This document shows, in pieces, positions 44,549-55,941 of a stretch of DNA of 64,000 bases. Within the stretch, counting starts at the first letter, position 1. Each line of letters starts with the position of its first letter. This stretch comes from CAWATZ01 sp963784995 (GTDB taxonomy: Bacteria > Planctomycetota > Planctomycetia > Gemmatales > Gemmataceae): contig CAWATZ010000007.1 in NCBI GenBank assembly GCA_963784995.1, positions 558,001 to 622,000 of the forward strand, read 5' to 3'. Under the pieces are notes generated by a model. That model was given only the letters and a program-made list of their open reading frames with translations. It was not told where the DNA came from and ran no database searches. Position numbers and translations under genes: made by a program.

Positions 44549-46217
44549 ATGCCGCCCCCAACTGCTGTCCGACTGACGCTTTCCTCGCTGCTCGTCCTGG
44601 CCGCGCTGACGGCCTGTCTCGGAGATCCCACCGAACCGGATCCGGAGCTGACCCGGGCCGAAGAACTGATCAAGGAGGCCCGGCTCGGCACGGACGGTCC
44701 CGCCCTGCTGGCGTTCCTGAAAAGCAGGACGGTCACCGAGGAGACAAGGGCCCGCCTGGCCCTTCGGGTCAAGGAACTGGGCGACGAGTCCTACGAGGTG
44801 CGCGAGCGGGCCTCGGAGTCCTTGATCGCTGCCGGCCGGATTGCTCTGCCCCGGCTGCGAGCGGCGCTGAATGACCCCGATCCGGAAATTGTCCGGCGTG
44901 CCGGCGAGTGTCTGGAACGGATCGAGAGCGCAGCCGAGACGGCCCTGCGGGAGGCGGTGGTCCGGGTGCTGGTTCTGCGCCGGCCAGCGGGTCTGACCGA
45001 GGCACTCCTGGCCTTCGCACCCTCGGTTCAGGACGTCGAAGTGGCGGATGCCGTTGCCGCGGGCCTCACCGACCTGGGCCGGCGCGATGGGCGCAACCTG
45101 ACCGCGATCACCGCGGCAGCCGCCAGCAAGGACAGCGGCTGCCGGGCGCTAGTGGGCGAGGCCCTCGCCGGCTCTCCGGAGAGCCGGGCCGTGGCCCGCA
45201 AGCTGCTCCGCGACCCGGACGAGCAGGTCCGCTTCCGCACCGGCGTCGGACTGGCCCGTGCCGGCGAGAAAGATGCGGTGCCGATCCTGATCGCGCTGCT
45301 GGCCGAGTCTCCGGTCGAGCGCGCTTACCGGAGCGAGGAGCTGCTGCAACGGCTGGCCGGCGAGCGAACCCCGGCGGCGATTCTCGGGGCCGGCTCACCG
45401 GAGGAGCGCCGCCGCTGTCGTACCGCCTGGGAGGCGTGGTGGATGGAACACGCGGCCCAGGCAGACCTGGCCCGACTTCGCGGCGCCGAGAGACTGCGCG
45501 GCATTACCCTGATTTGCGAGTACGATGGGCCTACCGGCAAGGGCCGGGTCTGGGCGCGCGGCCCCAGCGGCAAGGTCCTCTGGGAGTTCAGCCAGGCGCG
45601 GGCCCATGGATGCCCGACTGTTGCCGGGCGACCGCGTGCTGGTAGCCGAGTACGATGGCGGCCGGGTCAGTGAGCGTGACGTCACCGGCAAGGTCCTCTG
45701 GGAACATGCGCTCCAGCGACCGATCAGCTGCCAGCGCCTGCCCAACGGCAACACGTTCATCGCCCAGGAAAACGGCGTTGTTGAAGTCACCCGGGACGGC
45801 AAGACCGTCTTCTCGGCGAAGACCGGCTACATCTACGAGGGGCATCGGCTTCCCAGCGGGCGCATCCTCTGTTCGGCGGATTTTGGCGTGCTGGAACTGA
45901 GCCCCGAGGGCAAGGAATTGCGCCGCCTCCCGGTCGGGCAAACGAGACGAACGGAGCCCGCGGCGGGCGGACGTTTCCTGACGGTCACGGCCGGCTGGGG
46001 CGGTGGGGACGGCGTGGTACGCGAAATCGACGCGGCGGGCAAGGTGGTCTGGCAAGCCAGGCTCTCTCCCGGGAACATCTCGGCCCATCGCCTGCCCGGC
46101 GGCAACATCCTGGCGGCCAAGGCCACCGAGAAACTGGTGGTGGAGATCGATCCAACCGGCAAGGAGGTCTGGAAAGTCTCCACCCCGGGCCGGCCCTTCC
46201 GGGCGCGACGCTACTGA
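44549..46217 (+). CDS. HEAT-repeat plus beta-propeller lipoprotein-like protein, one frameshift
   Basis: About 555 residues after repair. The N-terminus from ATG 44549 (MPPPTAVRLTLSSLLVLAAL, then TAC) is a signal peptide with a possible lipobox cysteine. Residues about 60-310 are HEAT-type helical repeats (YEVRERASESLIAAGRIALP). A PQQ-like/arylsulfotransferase-like propeller follows, with repeated GKVLWEH, HRLPSGRILCS and HRLPGGNILAA strands. The frame breaks at the CCC of 45603-45605: dropping one C joins FSQARA to MDARLLPGDRVLVAEYDGG. Without repair the protein ends at 45673 after nonsense. Function is probably extracellular binding. Confidence 0.75.
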
Positions 46218-46346
46218 TCCATCCAGTTGTACTCATTGTCCGTAATCGCAGATCTTGCCAGGTCAGCGGGCGCGACCGGTTGTGGCTCCTCTAGGGAACT
46301 TGTCACTCCTCCAATGACCTGGCCGCGCCGGGACCCTGGTGTTCGC

Positions 46347-46376
46347 TTGACAGCAGAAGACAGGTAGGGTTACCAT
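46347..46376 (+). promoter_or_regulatory. Predicted promoter of the giant repeat protein gene
   Basis: TTGACA (46347-46352, perfect), an 18-base spacer and TACCAT (46371-46376, 4 of 6). The leader would be about 165 bases and includes a family-E palindrome. Confidence 0.4.
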
Positions 46377-46454
46377 CTGCTCATTCAATTTGGGCAAATT
46401 GGGATATTTGCACGGTGCTGTCTTCGCGGATGGTGTGCGCGCACCCTCAAAGTA

Positions 46455-46474
46455 GCATGGTCAGGAGACCATGC
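46455..46474. repeat. Palindromic repeat family E, short copy
   Basis: GCATGGTC and GACCATGC arms around AGGA. Longer copies lie at 54426-54451 and 54506-54531. Confidence 0.7.
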
Positions 46475-46547
46475 CACAGCGGGTTACCGTGAGGGGTGGC
46501 CGGAGCTTGTCCCACCCGATCCTCCCAAGAGAAGAAACGGTATCATC

Positions 46548-49500
46548 ATGCTGATTGGAATCTACGTGCGCAAACTGGTTGCGGCCCTGTTCTCTCGGAA
46601 GGATGAAGGCAGAAGGATGAAGGATGAAGCAAGACGTTCTGCTTCATCCTTCATCCTTCCTCCTTCATCCTTCCGAAGGAGGCCGACCCTGGAAGTGCTG
46701 GAGGATCGGCTGGTTCCGGCAGCCACCGCGACTTACAACGCCGGCGTGTTCACGCTGACCGTGACGAACAGCACGGACGTCGTGTCCGTCTCCACCCCCA
46801 ACGTCGGCACCGACAACGTCCAGATCAGCGTCAGCGCCGACACGATCACGGCGGGAGCCGGCGTCAGCGGCAACAGCAACTTCAACCTGGCCAACCCCCA
46901 CGTTCTGGCCATCAGCACCCTGGGGGCGCCAATCACCAGCTTCACCATCTCCGGTGGGGCCATCGGCGTCGGCGCGGGCGCCCGGCTGAACCCGGCCACC
47001 CTGAACAACGGCACCTCCGACACAATCACCCTGACCGGCACAGGGAACGCCAGTGACCCCTTCGGCGTCAGCGTCAGCGGAGCGACCGTGGACGCCGGCG
47101 CCGGCGCCGTCACCCTCACCGGCACCGGCGTGGGCTGGGGTGCCAAGGAAATCGGCGTGGCCGTCAATGGCGGCGCCTTGGTCGAGGCCTCGGCGAGCGG
47201 GACGGTTACCATCCAGGGCACCGGCAGCACCACCGGCTCGAGCAACAACTACGGCGTCTACGTGAGCGGTGGCTCCACGGTGAACACCGTCAATGGCGCC
47301 TTGACCATCACCGGCACCGGCGGCGGCAGCGGGGCCGGCGCCTTAAACTCCGGCGTCCTGCTCGCGGGCAACGTCACGGTTTCTGCCAGCGGCACCGGTG
47401 GGGTGACCATCACCGGGACCGGCGGCAGGACTTCGGGGACCGGCAATTTCGGGGTCTGGGTGGTCGGCACCGCCACCCGGGTGACCGCGGCCACCGGGGG
47501 CATCTCCATCTCCGGCAGCGGCAGCGGTTCGGACACGTTCGAGGACGGGGTCGTCGTGGGCAGTCCGAGCGGGTACGTGGGCGGCAGCATCGTGTCGGCC
47601 ACGCTGAGCGGGAACGTCACCATCCAGGGCACGGCCAGCAATTCGGGGACGGAGTACAACGTCGGGGCCTACTTCTTCAGCCCCGGCACAGTGGTGAGCA
47701 CGGTCGATGGCGCCGTGACGATTACCGGCAGCGGTGGCGGCAAAGACGGCTTCAATGACGGCATCTGGCTCGCGGACTATCCCCGAGTCCTGGCTACCGG
47801 CAGCGGCTCCGTGGCCATCATCGGCACCGGCAGCAGCATCGGCACCTCGTTCAACGAGGGGGTCCTCATGGGCCTGAACGCCACCAGCACCGCGGTGAGC
47901 ACGGTCAGCGGCGCTCTGACTGTCAGCGGCTCCGGGGGTGGGTCCGGCAGCAACAACTACGGCGTCTACCTCAGCCTTCCCGGCACCGCGGTGAGCACGG
48001 TCAGCGGGGCCCTGACGATCACCGGCAGTGCCGCCGGCAATGGCGGCAGCCTGTTGGGCGTGGTGGTCAAGAGCCAGGCCGTGGTGCAGGCCACCGGCAA
48101 CGGCGCCGTCACCCTCACCGGCACCGGGGGCGCAGGCTCGGGCCTCTATAACTTCGGCGTTGTCGTCACCGGCGGCGGCACTCAGGTGAAGTCGGCGGCC
48201 GGGAATGTGACCCTCAACGGCAGCGGCGGCGGCTCGGGCAACTTCGAGGAGGGGGTGGTCGTCCGCGCCGGCGCCGTGGTGTCGGCCAAAGCGGCCGGGC
48301 AACTCACTGTCAATGGCACGGGCGGCTCCGGCAACAGCAACAATTACGGCGTCTACTTCGGCAGTACGGCCGTAACTGCGGTCAATGGCGCTCTGACGAT
48401 CACCGGCAGCGGCGCCGGCAACGGCAGCACCCTCGTGGGCGTGCTGATCAGGAACCAGGCCGCGGTCCTGGCCAGCGGCAGCGGAGCGGTTGCCATCACC
48501 GGCACCGGCGGCAACAGTTCAGGTAATGACAACTTCGGGGTGGAAGTCACCGGCGGCGCTCAGGTGGGGTCGGCGTCCGGGAACGTGTCCTTGACCGGCA
48601 GCGGCGGCGGCTCGGGCAACTTCGAGGAGGGGGTGGTCGATAACGGCGGTGCCGTGGTCTCGGCCAAAGCGGCCGGGCAACTCACCCTCACCGGCACGGG
48701 CGGCTCCGGCAACAGCAACAACTATGGCGTCTACCTGGGCGGCACGGCGGTGACTGCGGCCAATTCTGGCCTGACGATCACCGGCAGCGGCGCCGGCAGC
48801 GGCAACAGCCTTGTGGGCGTGCTGATCAAGAACCAGGCCGCGGTCCGGACCAGCGGCAGCGGGGCGGTTGCCATCACCGGCACCGGCGGCAACAGTTCAG
48901 GCAGCAACAACTTCGGGGTTGAGGTCACCGGCGGCGCTCAGGTGGGGTCGGCGGCCGGGAACGTGTCCTTGACCGGCAGCGGCGGCGGCTCGGGCAACTT
49001 CGAGGAGGGGGTGGTCGATAACGGCGGTGCCGTGGTCTCGGCCAAAGCGGCCGGGCAACTCACCCTCACCGGCACGGGCGGCTCCGGCAGCAGCAACAAC
49101 TACGGCGTCTACCTCGGCGGCACGGCGGTGTCCGCGGTCAATGGCGCCCTGACGATCACTGGCAGCGGCGGCGGCAGCGGCAAAAGCCTTGTGGGCGTGC
49201 TGATCAAGAACCAGGCCGCGGTCCTGACCAGCGGCAGCGGCGGCGTCCTCGTCGCTGGCACCGGGGGCAACGGCTCGGGCTCCCAGAACTGTGGCGTGTT
49301 GCTCCAGGGCGGCCAGGTGAGCACAGCCACGGGCGGCGTGTCCATCACCGGCAGCGGCGGGGGCTCGGGAAGCTCCGAGGACGGCATCCTCTTCGCCAGC
49401 TCTGTGTTGACCACGCTGACCGGGACCGTCGCTCTCACAGGCACCGGGAGCAGCAGTGGCACAGGCAATGACTGTGGCATCCTGGTCAGCGCCGGCTCGC

Positions 49501-52500
49501 GGGTGAGCACGATCGTCGGCCTCTTGACCCTCACCGGCAGCGGCGGCAACAGCTCGGGCGACGACAACTTCGGCGCTCTCGTCACCGGCAGCGTCATTCA
49601 GGTGAGCGGGGGCGCGGCCGGCGTGTCGCTCACTGGCAGCGGCGGCGGCTCCGGAAACGCCGAGGACGGAGTGGTCGTCAACTCGTCTGCCACGGTGTCG
49701 GCCCTGGCGGCGGGACAACTCACTGTCAACGGCACGGCCAGCTCCGGCAGCAGCAACAACTACGGCGTCTACCTCGGCAGCAGCGCTCGGCTGAGCGCGG
49801 TAAATGGGCCACTGACAATCACGGGCAGCAGCGCCGGCAGCGGCAACTGCCTTGTGGGCGTGCTGATCAAGAACCAGGCCGCGGTGCAGGCCACCGGCAC
49901 AGGCGCCGTCACCCTCACCGGCACCGGAGGCAACAGCTCGGGCTCCCAAAACCACGGCGTTTGGCTCCAGGGCGGCCACGTGAGTTCGACCTTTGGGAAC
50001 GTGTCCCTCGGCGGCAGTGCAGGCGGCTCGGGAGGCTCGGAAGGTGTGCGCATCGCAGCGGGCTCGACCGTCTCGGCCGCGTTCAGTGGCGCCGTCTCCA
50101 TCCAGGGCAGCGGCAGTGCCAGCGGTACGAGCAGCAATTACGGCGTCTTCATCAGCGACGGCGGCACCAAGATCGCCACGGCGGCCGGTGGACTCACCAT
50201 CTCGGGCACGGGAGGCAACGGCCTGGGGAACAACAACGATGGCGTCTTCATCCGCGGCGGTGCCCAGGTGTGCGCCACCGCGGGCGGCGCGGTCACCCTC
50301 ACCGGCAGCGGCGGCGGCTCGGGGGCCGCTGAGGATGGCGTGGTCCTCGGCAGCGGCGTCACGCTGTCGGCCCCGGTGAGCGGACCCATCACCCTCCAGG
50401 GCAGCGGCAGCGCCAGCGGCACCGGCCCCACCTTCGGCGTCCTGGTCGCCGACGACGGCAGCCACCTGGCTGCCCACGTCATGGGGAACGCCACCGTCAC
50501 CGCGAACTCTGCCGGCATCGAAGCCGACAATCCCCTGAACGTCACCGGCACGCTGGCGCTCACCACCACCGGGAGCATCACCACTACCGGCTCCGGGCTG
50601 TTCGAGGCCGCCTCCCTGACGCTGCAGGCCGGGACAGGCATCGGCACCCGGCACTCTGCTCCCCTGGCCACCCAGGTCAGTAACCTCGTGGCCCTGACGA
50701 CAACGGGCGGCGTGTTCCTCAGCAACAGCGGCAATCTTACCCTGGGCTTCCCGAGAACTCCATTCACCGGCGTCACGGCCAGTGGCGACATCAGCCTGAC
50801 GACCACCAGCGGCGGTCTGCTGACCATCGGCCAGAACGTGACCGACACCTCGAGCGGCGGCGGCGACACGGTGACGCTCACCGGCAGTGGCGGTGTGCTA
50901 ATCAGCAACGGAGCCACCCTCGGCAACAGCAACGCCCAGCCGCTCAACGTCACGGTCACGGGCAGCGGCAGCTACGCCGGCGTGGGCATCGGCGTCAACG
51001 TGAACGGTGCATTCCTGAACGCCGCCGGCGGGAACGTCACCCTCAGCGGCAGCGGCGGGGGCTGGGGCAACGGCCTTGTTGGCGTCGAAATCCAGAACGG
51101 CGCCACGGTGCAGACGAGCGGCAGCGGCGTGGTCGCGATCACCGGCACCGGCGGCAACGGCTGGATCGGCAACAAAGGCGTCGTCGTCAGCGGCGGCCGT
51201 ACCCAGGTCAGCGCGGCTGACGGCGGCGTGACCATCACCGGCAGCGGCGGCGGCCTGGCCTACTCCGAAACGGGCGTGGCCATCACCGGTGCCACCGTTT
51301 CGGCCACCGGGACGGGTGCCGTCCTGATCCAGGGCACCGGCGGCCAGAGCGGCTCCAGTTTCAACTACGGCGTCTACCTTGGCGGCGGCACCCAGACCAG
51401 CTCGGCCGCCGGGGCCCTGACGATCACCGGCAGTGGCGGCGGCAGCGGCAGCTTCAATACCGGCGTCGTTGTCACAGCCGGCACCCAGGTGAAGGCCCAG
51501 GCTGACGCCGCCATCACCATCACCGGCAGTGGCAGCCACGGCTGGGGCTACTGGAACTTCGGCGTTCAGGTCTCGGGCAGGAGCACGCAAGTGAGCGCAG
51601 CCGCTGGAGGTGTGTCCATCACCGGCAGTGGTGGGGGTCTGGGGTACTTCGAGCACGGGGTGGTCATCAGCTCGGCGGCCCTGGTGTCGGCCACGGCGAC
51701 CGGGCAACTGACGGTCGTGGGCACCTCGGGCTCCGGCAGCAACAACTACGGCGTCTACGTCAACTCGCCTGGCACTCAGTTGAGCGCGGTCGATTCTGCC
51801 CTGACGATCACTGGCAGCAGTTCCGGCAGCGGCAACTGCCTTGTGGGCGTGGCCGTCAAGAACCAGGCCGCAGTGCTCGCCACCGGCACAGGCGCCGTCA
51901 CCCTCACCGGCACCGGGGCCAACAGTTCGGGCTTCCAGAACCGCGGCATTTTGCTCCAGGGCGGCCACGTCGAGCGCGGCCTCCGGGAACACGTACCTCA
52001 CCGGTAGCGGCAGCGGCTCGGGCGGCTTTGCGGAGGGGGTGGTCCTCAACTCGGCGGCCGTGGTGTCGGCCAATGCAGCCGGGCAACTCACCATCATCGG
52101 CACCGGCACCGGCGCCGGCACGACCAACCGCGGCATCGACGTCGAGACAGGCACCTCGCTCCAGTCGGGCAGAGCCACCCTCCAGGGCCAGGCGTCCGGC
52201 GGCGGCGTGGCCGTCTCCTTTGACGCTTCCGGCAGCAGTCTTCACGTCACCGGCACCGCCGTCTTGACCGGCGATCGCATCGACCTGGGCGCTGCCCGGA
52301 CCATCAGCGGCACAGGTGCCAGTACCCTGGTCATCCAGCCGCTCACACCCAGCCAGAACATGGTCCTGGGCGGCACGACCGACGTCAAGAGCGCTCTGAC
52401 GCTCACCACGCAGACCAACCTGGCCGCCATCTCTCCCAGCGGCACCACCGGCTTCCAGTCGATCACCATCGGCCGCGCCAACAGCAGCGGGACGATCAGT

Positions 52501-52818
52501 CTGGCCACCAGCGTCAGTTTCCCGACCAACCTGCTCCTGCAGACCACGGGCGGGCTGAACGTGACGCTCAACTCCACGCCACTTACGCTCAACGTCACCG
52601 GGGTGATCAACCTGAACAGCATCCCCCTGAACCTCACGCTCCAGTCCGGGTTTGTGCCGCCGGGGGGGAAGGTGTTCACGATCATCCACACCACCGCCGG
52701 CGTCACCGGGACGTTCCAGGGCCTGCCGCAAGGGACCACCGTCACCGTGTCCGGTCAGAATTACGCGATCAGCTACCAGGGCGGCATGGGAGGCGACGTG
52801 ACCCTGACCCGGACTTGA
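46548..52818 (+). CDS. Giant secreted beta-helix-type repeat protein, one frameshift
   Basis: About 2,090 residues after repair. The start MLIGIYVRKLVAALFSR and the LEPR-XLL-type motif PTLEVLEDRLVPA mark planctomycete surface or secreted giant proteins. Between them lies an in-frame palindromic element (46597-46674). The body is Gly/Ser/Thr-rich and built from imperfect units with strings such as ALTITGSGGGSG, NNYGVYLGGTAV and GAVAITGTGGNS, suggesting a parallel beta-helix or beta-roll, probably an adhesin or cell-surface layer component. Three central units are nearly identical with a 375-381-base period. The end ISYQGGMGGDVTLTRT is typical of planctomycete autotransporter-like proteins. An extra C at 51971 breaks the frame (ILLQGGHV then nonsense to 52007); removing it restores the last 270 residues. 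Confidence 0.8.
46597..46674. repeat. Inverted repeat element inside the coding region, family F
   Basis: Arms of 34 bases (46597-46630 and 46641-46674), built from GAAGGATGAAGGATGAAG and its complement, around a 10-base centre. It lies in frame between the leader and the LEPR-XLL motif of the giant protein and adds about 26 codons (KDEGRRMKDEA..SSFILPPSSF). Confidence 0.85.
48240..49240 (+). repeat. Near-identical tandem units within the giant gene
   Basis: The string GAGGAGGGGGTGGTCG starts at about 48246, 48621 and 49002. The last two units (offset 381 bases, 127 codons) are nearly identical over their full length, while flanking units are more diverged. This indicates recent unit duplication or gene conversion; such regions are also prone to assembly collapse. 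Confidence 0.75.
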
Positions 52819-52820
52819 GC

Positions 52821-52898
52821 TGGAGGGTGGAGGGTGCAGGGTGCGGAAGAAGGCTCCATGTCTTTTCCCTCCACCCTCCACCCTCCATCCTGCACCCA
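52821..52898. repeat. Imperfect inverted repeat after the giant gene, family G
   Basis: GGAGGGTGGAGGGTGCAGG on the left and CCCTCCACCCTCCACCCTCC..CTGCACCC on the right form a long imperfect hairpin just after the stop. It could act as a terminator stem but also matches the GGGTGGAGGGT-type dispersed repeats. Confidence 0.6.
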
Positions 52899-52968
52899 AA
52901 GCGGCGGCCACCACGCACACCGAGCAAGAGCTGATTCTCGCCGATCGACCCAATCACTCATGGGGCGG

Positions 52969-54481
52969 TCATTTCCTGCCGCTGCTGGGTTGTTGGATCG
53001 CCAGGCCGCGTGCCCAGCGCTGGACGGCCTGGAGGCGCAACTGGCCGCGGGCGAAGTAGGCGGGGTTGAGCGACTTCAGGTTCTCGGCGTACACCCGGTG
53101 CTGCTCCACTCCCCAGCCGGGGGACGGTTTGACGTAACCCAGGTCGATCATTATCTGCAACAGTTTGGCGGCGATCAGCTGGTGCCCCTCGACGGTAGGA
53201 TGGACGTGGTCGATCAGCCACTCATCGTCGGGCAAGCCGCTGTGGCTGTTGGCGGCGATCAGCTCCTCGGCGTCGAGCAACGGGGTGCGGGTGGAGCGTG
53301 CCACTGCGGTGATTGTGTCCTTCATCGGCTCCAGCATGCGCAGCGGACAGACGTCGAGGTCCTTCGCCCGCAGCAGCGCCGCGCGGGCCTCGTCGGGACG
53401 CCCGGTGCGGAGCAGTACCCGACCGGTCAGGTAGTGGACGAGCGGCATGCTGGTCGTCGATGGCGCGGGCCTGATCCAGCAGGGCGAGGGCTTCCTCCGG
53501 CGGGCGTTGCTGCTGTGCCCGCTCGAGCAGGGAGGCGAACCGGGTCCGTTCCTCCTCCGTCACGTCCTCGCAATGCTCGGGCTTGAACGGCGGCCAGGCG
53601 AGGTTCGACACCGGGCTGACCAGCAGCAAAGGTACGCCGGCGTCGGCGCAGATCGCGACCATGCGTTCGAGGTTGCTGGCGAAGTGGGCGAGGACTCCCT
53701 GGTGCCACTTCTCATCGCGGTGGTAGCGGTCCATGCCGCCCTTCCAGTCGAGCATGGCGTCGGTCTCCGGGCCGAGTTTGGGGTGTCTGTCGCTCTGCTC
53801 TTGCCGAGTCACCGACAGCCAGGCGCCGCGGAGGACGTTGTAGGTGCGCAGCGACGTGGCCTGCCGCTGCGACCAGGCCAGCACTGCCGGGGCCGTCATG
53901 ACGTGCTCGTAGCTGCGATCCTCGAGGAACTCGTTGTGCCCGGTGCAAACGATGATCAGGTCGGGCTGATACGCCAGCACCTCACGCAGGATCGGCAGCA
54001 GCCGGTAGCTCGCGTAGGAGATGCCGCCGCAGTTGACCACCTCCCAGCGCCGGTCGGGCTCGGCCGCACGCAGGCTGAGTTCGAGCCAGGTGGTGAACGA
54101 GGTCTCGATCTCGTAGGGCCGGCCCTGGACGGTCGAGCCGCCGAGGACGATGATGCGGAACTCGTCGGCGGGCTTGTCGGCGAGGAACGACTCGGGGCGG
54201 AAGTGCGACTGGCGCGATTTGGGGATGCGGTAACACGCGCCGGCGTCGTCGAGCACGAACAGGGGGTGGATGTCGCTGAAACCGACGAAGGGGTCGTCGT
54301 AGTCGGTGGCCCGGCCGACGCCGCAAGCGCGGAAGATCCCCTCGGCGAGCAGCAGCGGCGACAGGCCGATCAGCACGGCCGTCAGGCGGAAGAGCAGGCC
54401 CCTCAGCCGGCTGCGCGGGCGGGGGGTGGCACGGTCAGGAGACCGTGCCACAACGGTGGCGGGGGTTGGTTTGTCGGTCAT
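52969..54481 (-). CDS. SGNH-hydrolase-like membrane protein, one frameshift
   Basis: About 503 residues after repair. From ATG 54481 (MTDKPTPATVVARSPDRATP) the first codons include a palindromic repeat. A membrane helix follows at about residues 35-55 (GLLFRLTAVLIGLSPLLLAE). SGNH motifs are visible: LGGSTVQGRPYE with the candidate serine, NCGGISYASYR, VCTGHNEFLED, and the C-terminal DHVHPTVEGHQL carrying the Asp-x-x-His pair. A short helical (TPR-like) segment lies before the last block. The frame breaks near 53449: removing one base joins QARAIDDQ to MPLVHYLTGRVLL. It probably acts on an acyl or carbohydrate ester at the cell surface. Confidence 0.75.
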
Positions 54482-54531
54482 GTTGCCCTGCCGGTGACCG
54501 GCGCTGTGGCATGGTCTGGAGACCATGCCAC
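54426..54531. repeat. Two copies of palindromic repeat family E
   Basis: Copy one (54426-54451, arms GTGGCACGGTC / GACCGTGCCAC) lies inside codons 10-18 of the SGNH-like gene. Copy two (54506-54531, arms GTGGCATGGTC / GACCATGCCAC) lies just upstream of its start. They are direct repeats 80 bases apart, each followed by AACGG. Confidence 0.85.
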
Positions 54532-54733
54532 AACGGCGGTGGGATCAGGTGGAGGACGATTGCTCAGACCTTGTTCTGAGCAGTGACGTCGGTGTGATCG
54601 GTGGTTCGCTTTCTTCTCTTCCTGGCGTGTTTTGTGGCTTTGCGAGGATCTCTTCTTTGCTATTCTACACCGCCACTCTATTCTGACCAGTCTTTTGCAG
54701 GTCCTGAGGTGGTTGTCGATCAGGCGAGCCCGA

Positions 54734-55735
54734 TCAGCGCTCTTGATCCCTGGGAGCCTCTTTGTCCCTGGAGGCCGGCCGATTGAAGGAGCGCTCGACG
54801 TTGTCGCGCACGTCGGTGGAGACGGGCTGATCGCGCCAGAGCCAGCGCATCGTGTCGGGCAGAATGGCGCCTCCATGCTTGGTGCTGTGGCCGCCGATGC
54901 CCCAGACGTAGTTCACGTCGTAGCCCTTTTTCGTCAAGGCACCGACCAGGCGCACGTTCTGGTAAAACCAGTCGCGGTTGTGATCGTAATTGCCGCCCCG
55001 ACCGGTGCCCCGGTTGTCGTTCCGGCCATCCTGGAAAAAGACGCGAATCGGCTTCTTCTCACTGGCCAGCACTCGTTCGGGATAGACGTGGCCGCCGCGC
55101 AGGTTGACGAAGCTGCCGATGAAGCTGATGACCTTGCGGAACTGATCGGGCCGCTCCCAGGCGACCATGAACGCGGCGATGGCACCGGAGCTGGCTCCGC
55201 CGATGGCGTGCTGCTCCGGGTCTTTGGAAATGTTGTACTCCTTGTACAGGGCCGGTAGCAGCTCGTCACAGATCACCCGGGCATATTTATCGTCCGGTGT
55301 GTTGTACTCCGTCGGCCGGTTGGTCGTGCGATCGCCCCACTCCCTGGGGTTGGGCTCCGGCTGTTCGGGCGTTTTTCCCGGGTTGATGAACACCCCGATC
55401 ATGACCGGAATCTCCCGGCGGTGGATCAAGTTGTCCATGACATTCTGAGCCCGGATGTCGCCTTTCTCATTCATGAACGCCTGCCCGTCGTTGAAGACCA
55501 TCAGACTGGCCGGCTTTGACTTGTCGTATTGCGCGGGGACGTAGACCCAGTAGGTATGCGCGGTGCCGGGATAGACCTTGCACGGCAGAGTAAAGGGCCC
55601 CAGCACCTTGCCGCGCGGCACCCCTTCCTGTTCCAGAGAGTCCGGTCCCAGCTTGTAGAACCCATCGGTTCCCTGAGCGAATGCCTCCGTCCCCAGAAGC
55701 AAGGTTGCCAGTGCCAGCAAGTACCCACGTTTCAC
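54734..55735 (-). CDS. Secreted esterase of the enterochelin-esterase/esterase D type
   Basis: A 333-residue protein. The start is GTG 55735 (MKRGYLLALATLLLGTEAFA, signal peptide), favoured by GGGGAGGAACAACC directly before it. The alpha/beta hydrolase core shows the oxyanion region VPAQYDKSKPASLMVFNDGQ, the nucleophile elbow AIGGASSGAIAA (GxSxG, serine near residue 180) and a late histidine in WGIGGHSTKHGGAI. This matches the Fes/IroE-like esterase group abundant in planctomycetes. It would cleave an ester outside the cytoplasm. The C-terminal tail is charged. Confidence 0.85.
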   Translation of the reverse strand: MKRGYLLALATLLLGTEAFAQGTDGFYKLGPDSLEQEGVPRGKVLGPFTLPCKVYPGTAHTYWVYVPAQYDKSKPASLMVFNDGQAFMNEKGDIRAQNVMDNLIHRREIPVMIGVFINPGKTPEQPEPNPREWGDRTTNRPTEYNTPDDKYARVICDELLPALYKEYNISKDPEQHAIGGASSGAIAAFMVAWERPDQFRKVISFIGSFVNLRGGHVYPERVLASEKKPIRVFFQDGRNDNRGTGRGGNYDHNRDWFYQNVRLVGALTKKGYDVNYVWGIGGHSTKHGGAILPDTMRWLWRDQPVSTDVRDNVERSFNRPASRDKEAPRDQER

Positions 55736-55941
55736 GGTTGTTCCTCCCCGGTGACAACTCATCGTTGCGAGACTTCTGAAAAGATACTTGCCCGTTGCGC
55801 ATCCGTCCATGAGGGCAAGCGCGGCTCACCCCGTCACGAACTTTTCCCGTGACACCCAGGCGGCGTTCGGCCCTATACTCCAGGGAGCCATCGGCCGGTC
55901 GATGGCGCACGCGAGCGGCACTGGCCAGGGAGTCCTTGCAC

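Larger units (their letters stand above)
46218..46547. other. Leader region of the giant repeat protein
   Basis: No gene. It contains a predicted promoter (46347-46376) and one small palindromic repeat (46455-46474). The remaining sequence shows no structure I recognise. Confidence 0.45.

Noticed and set aside
48897..50654. Leftward open frame of 585 codons over the giant gene
   Set aside because: Mirror of a repetitive GC-rich gene; the Ala/Gly repeats simply reflect the DNA periodicity.
46900..51950. Periodic repeats considered as a CRISPR array
   Set aside because: The period is 375-381 bases, the units code for protein in frame, and there are no short direct repeats with unique spacers or cas genes.
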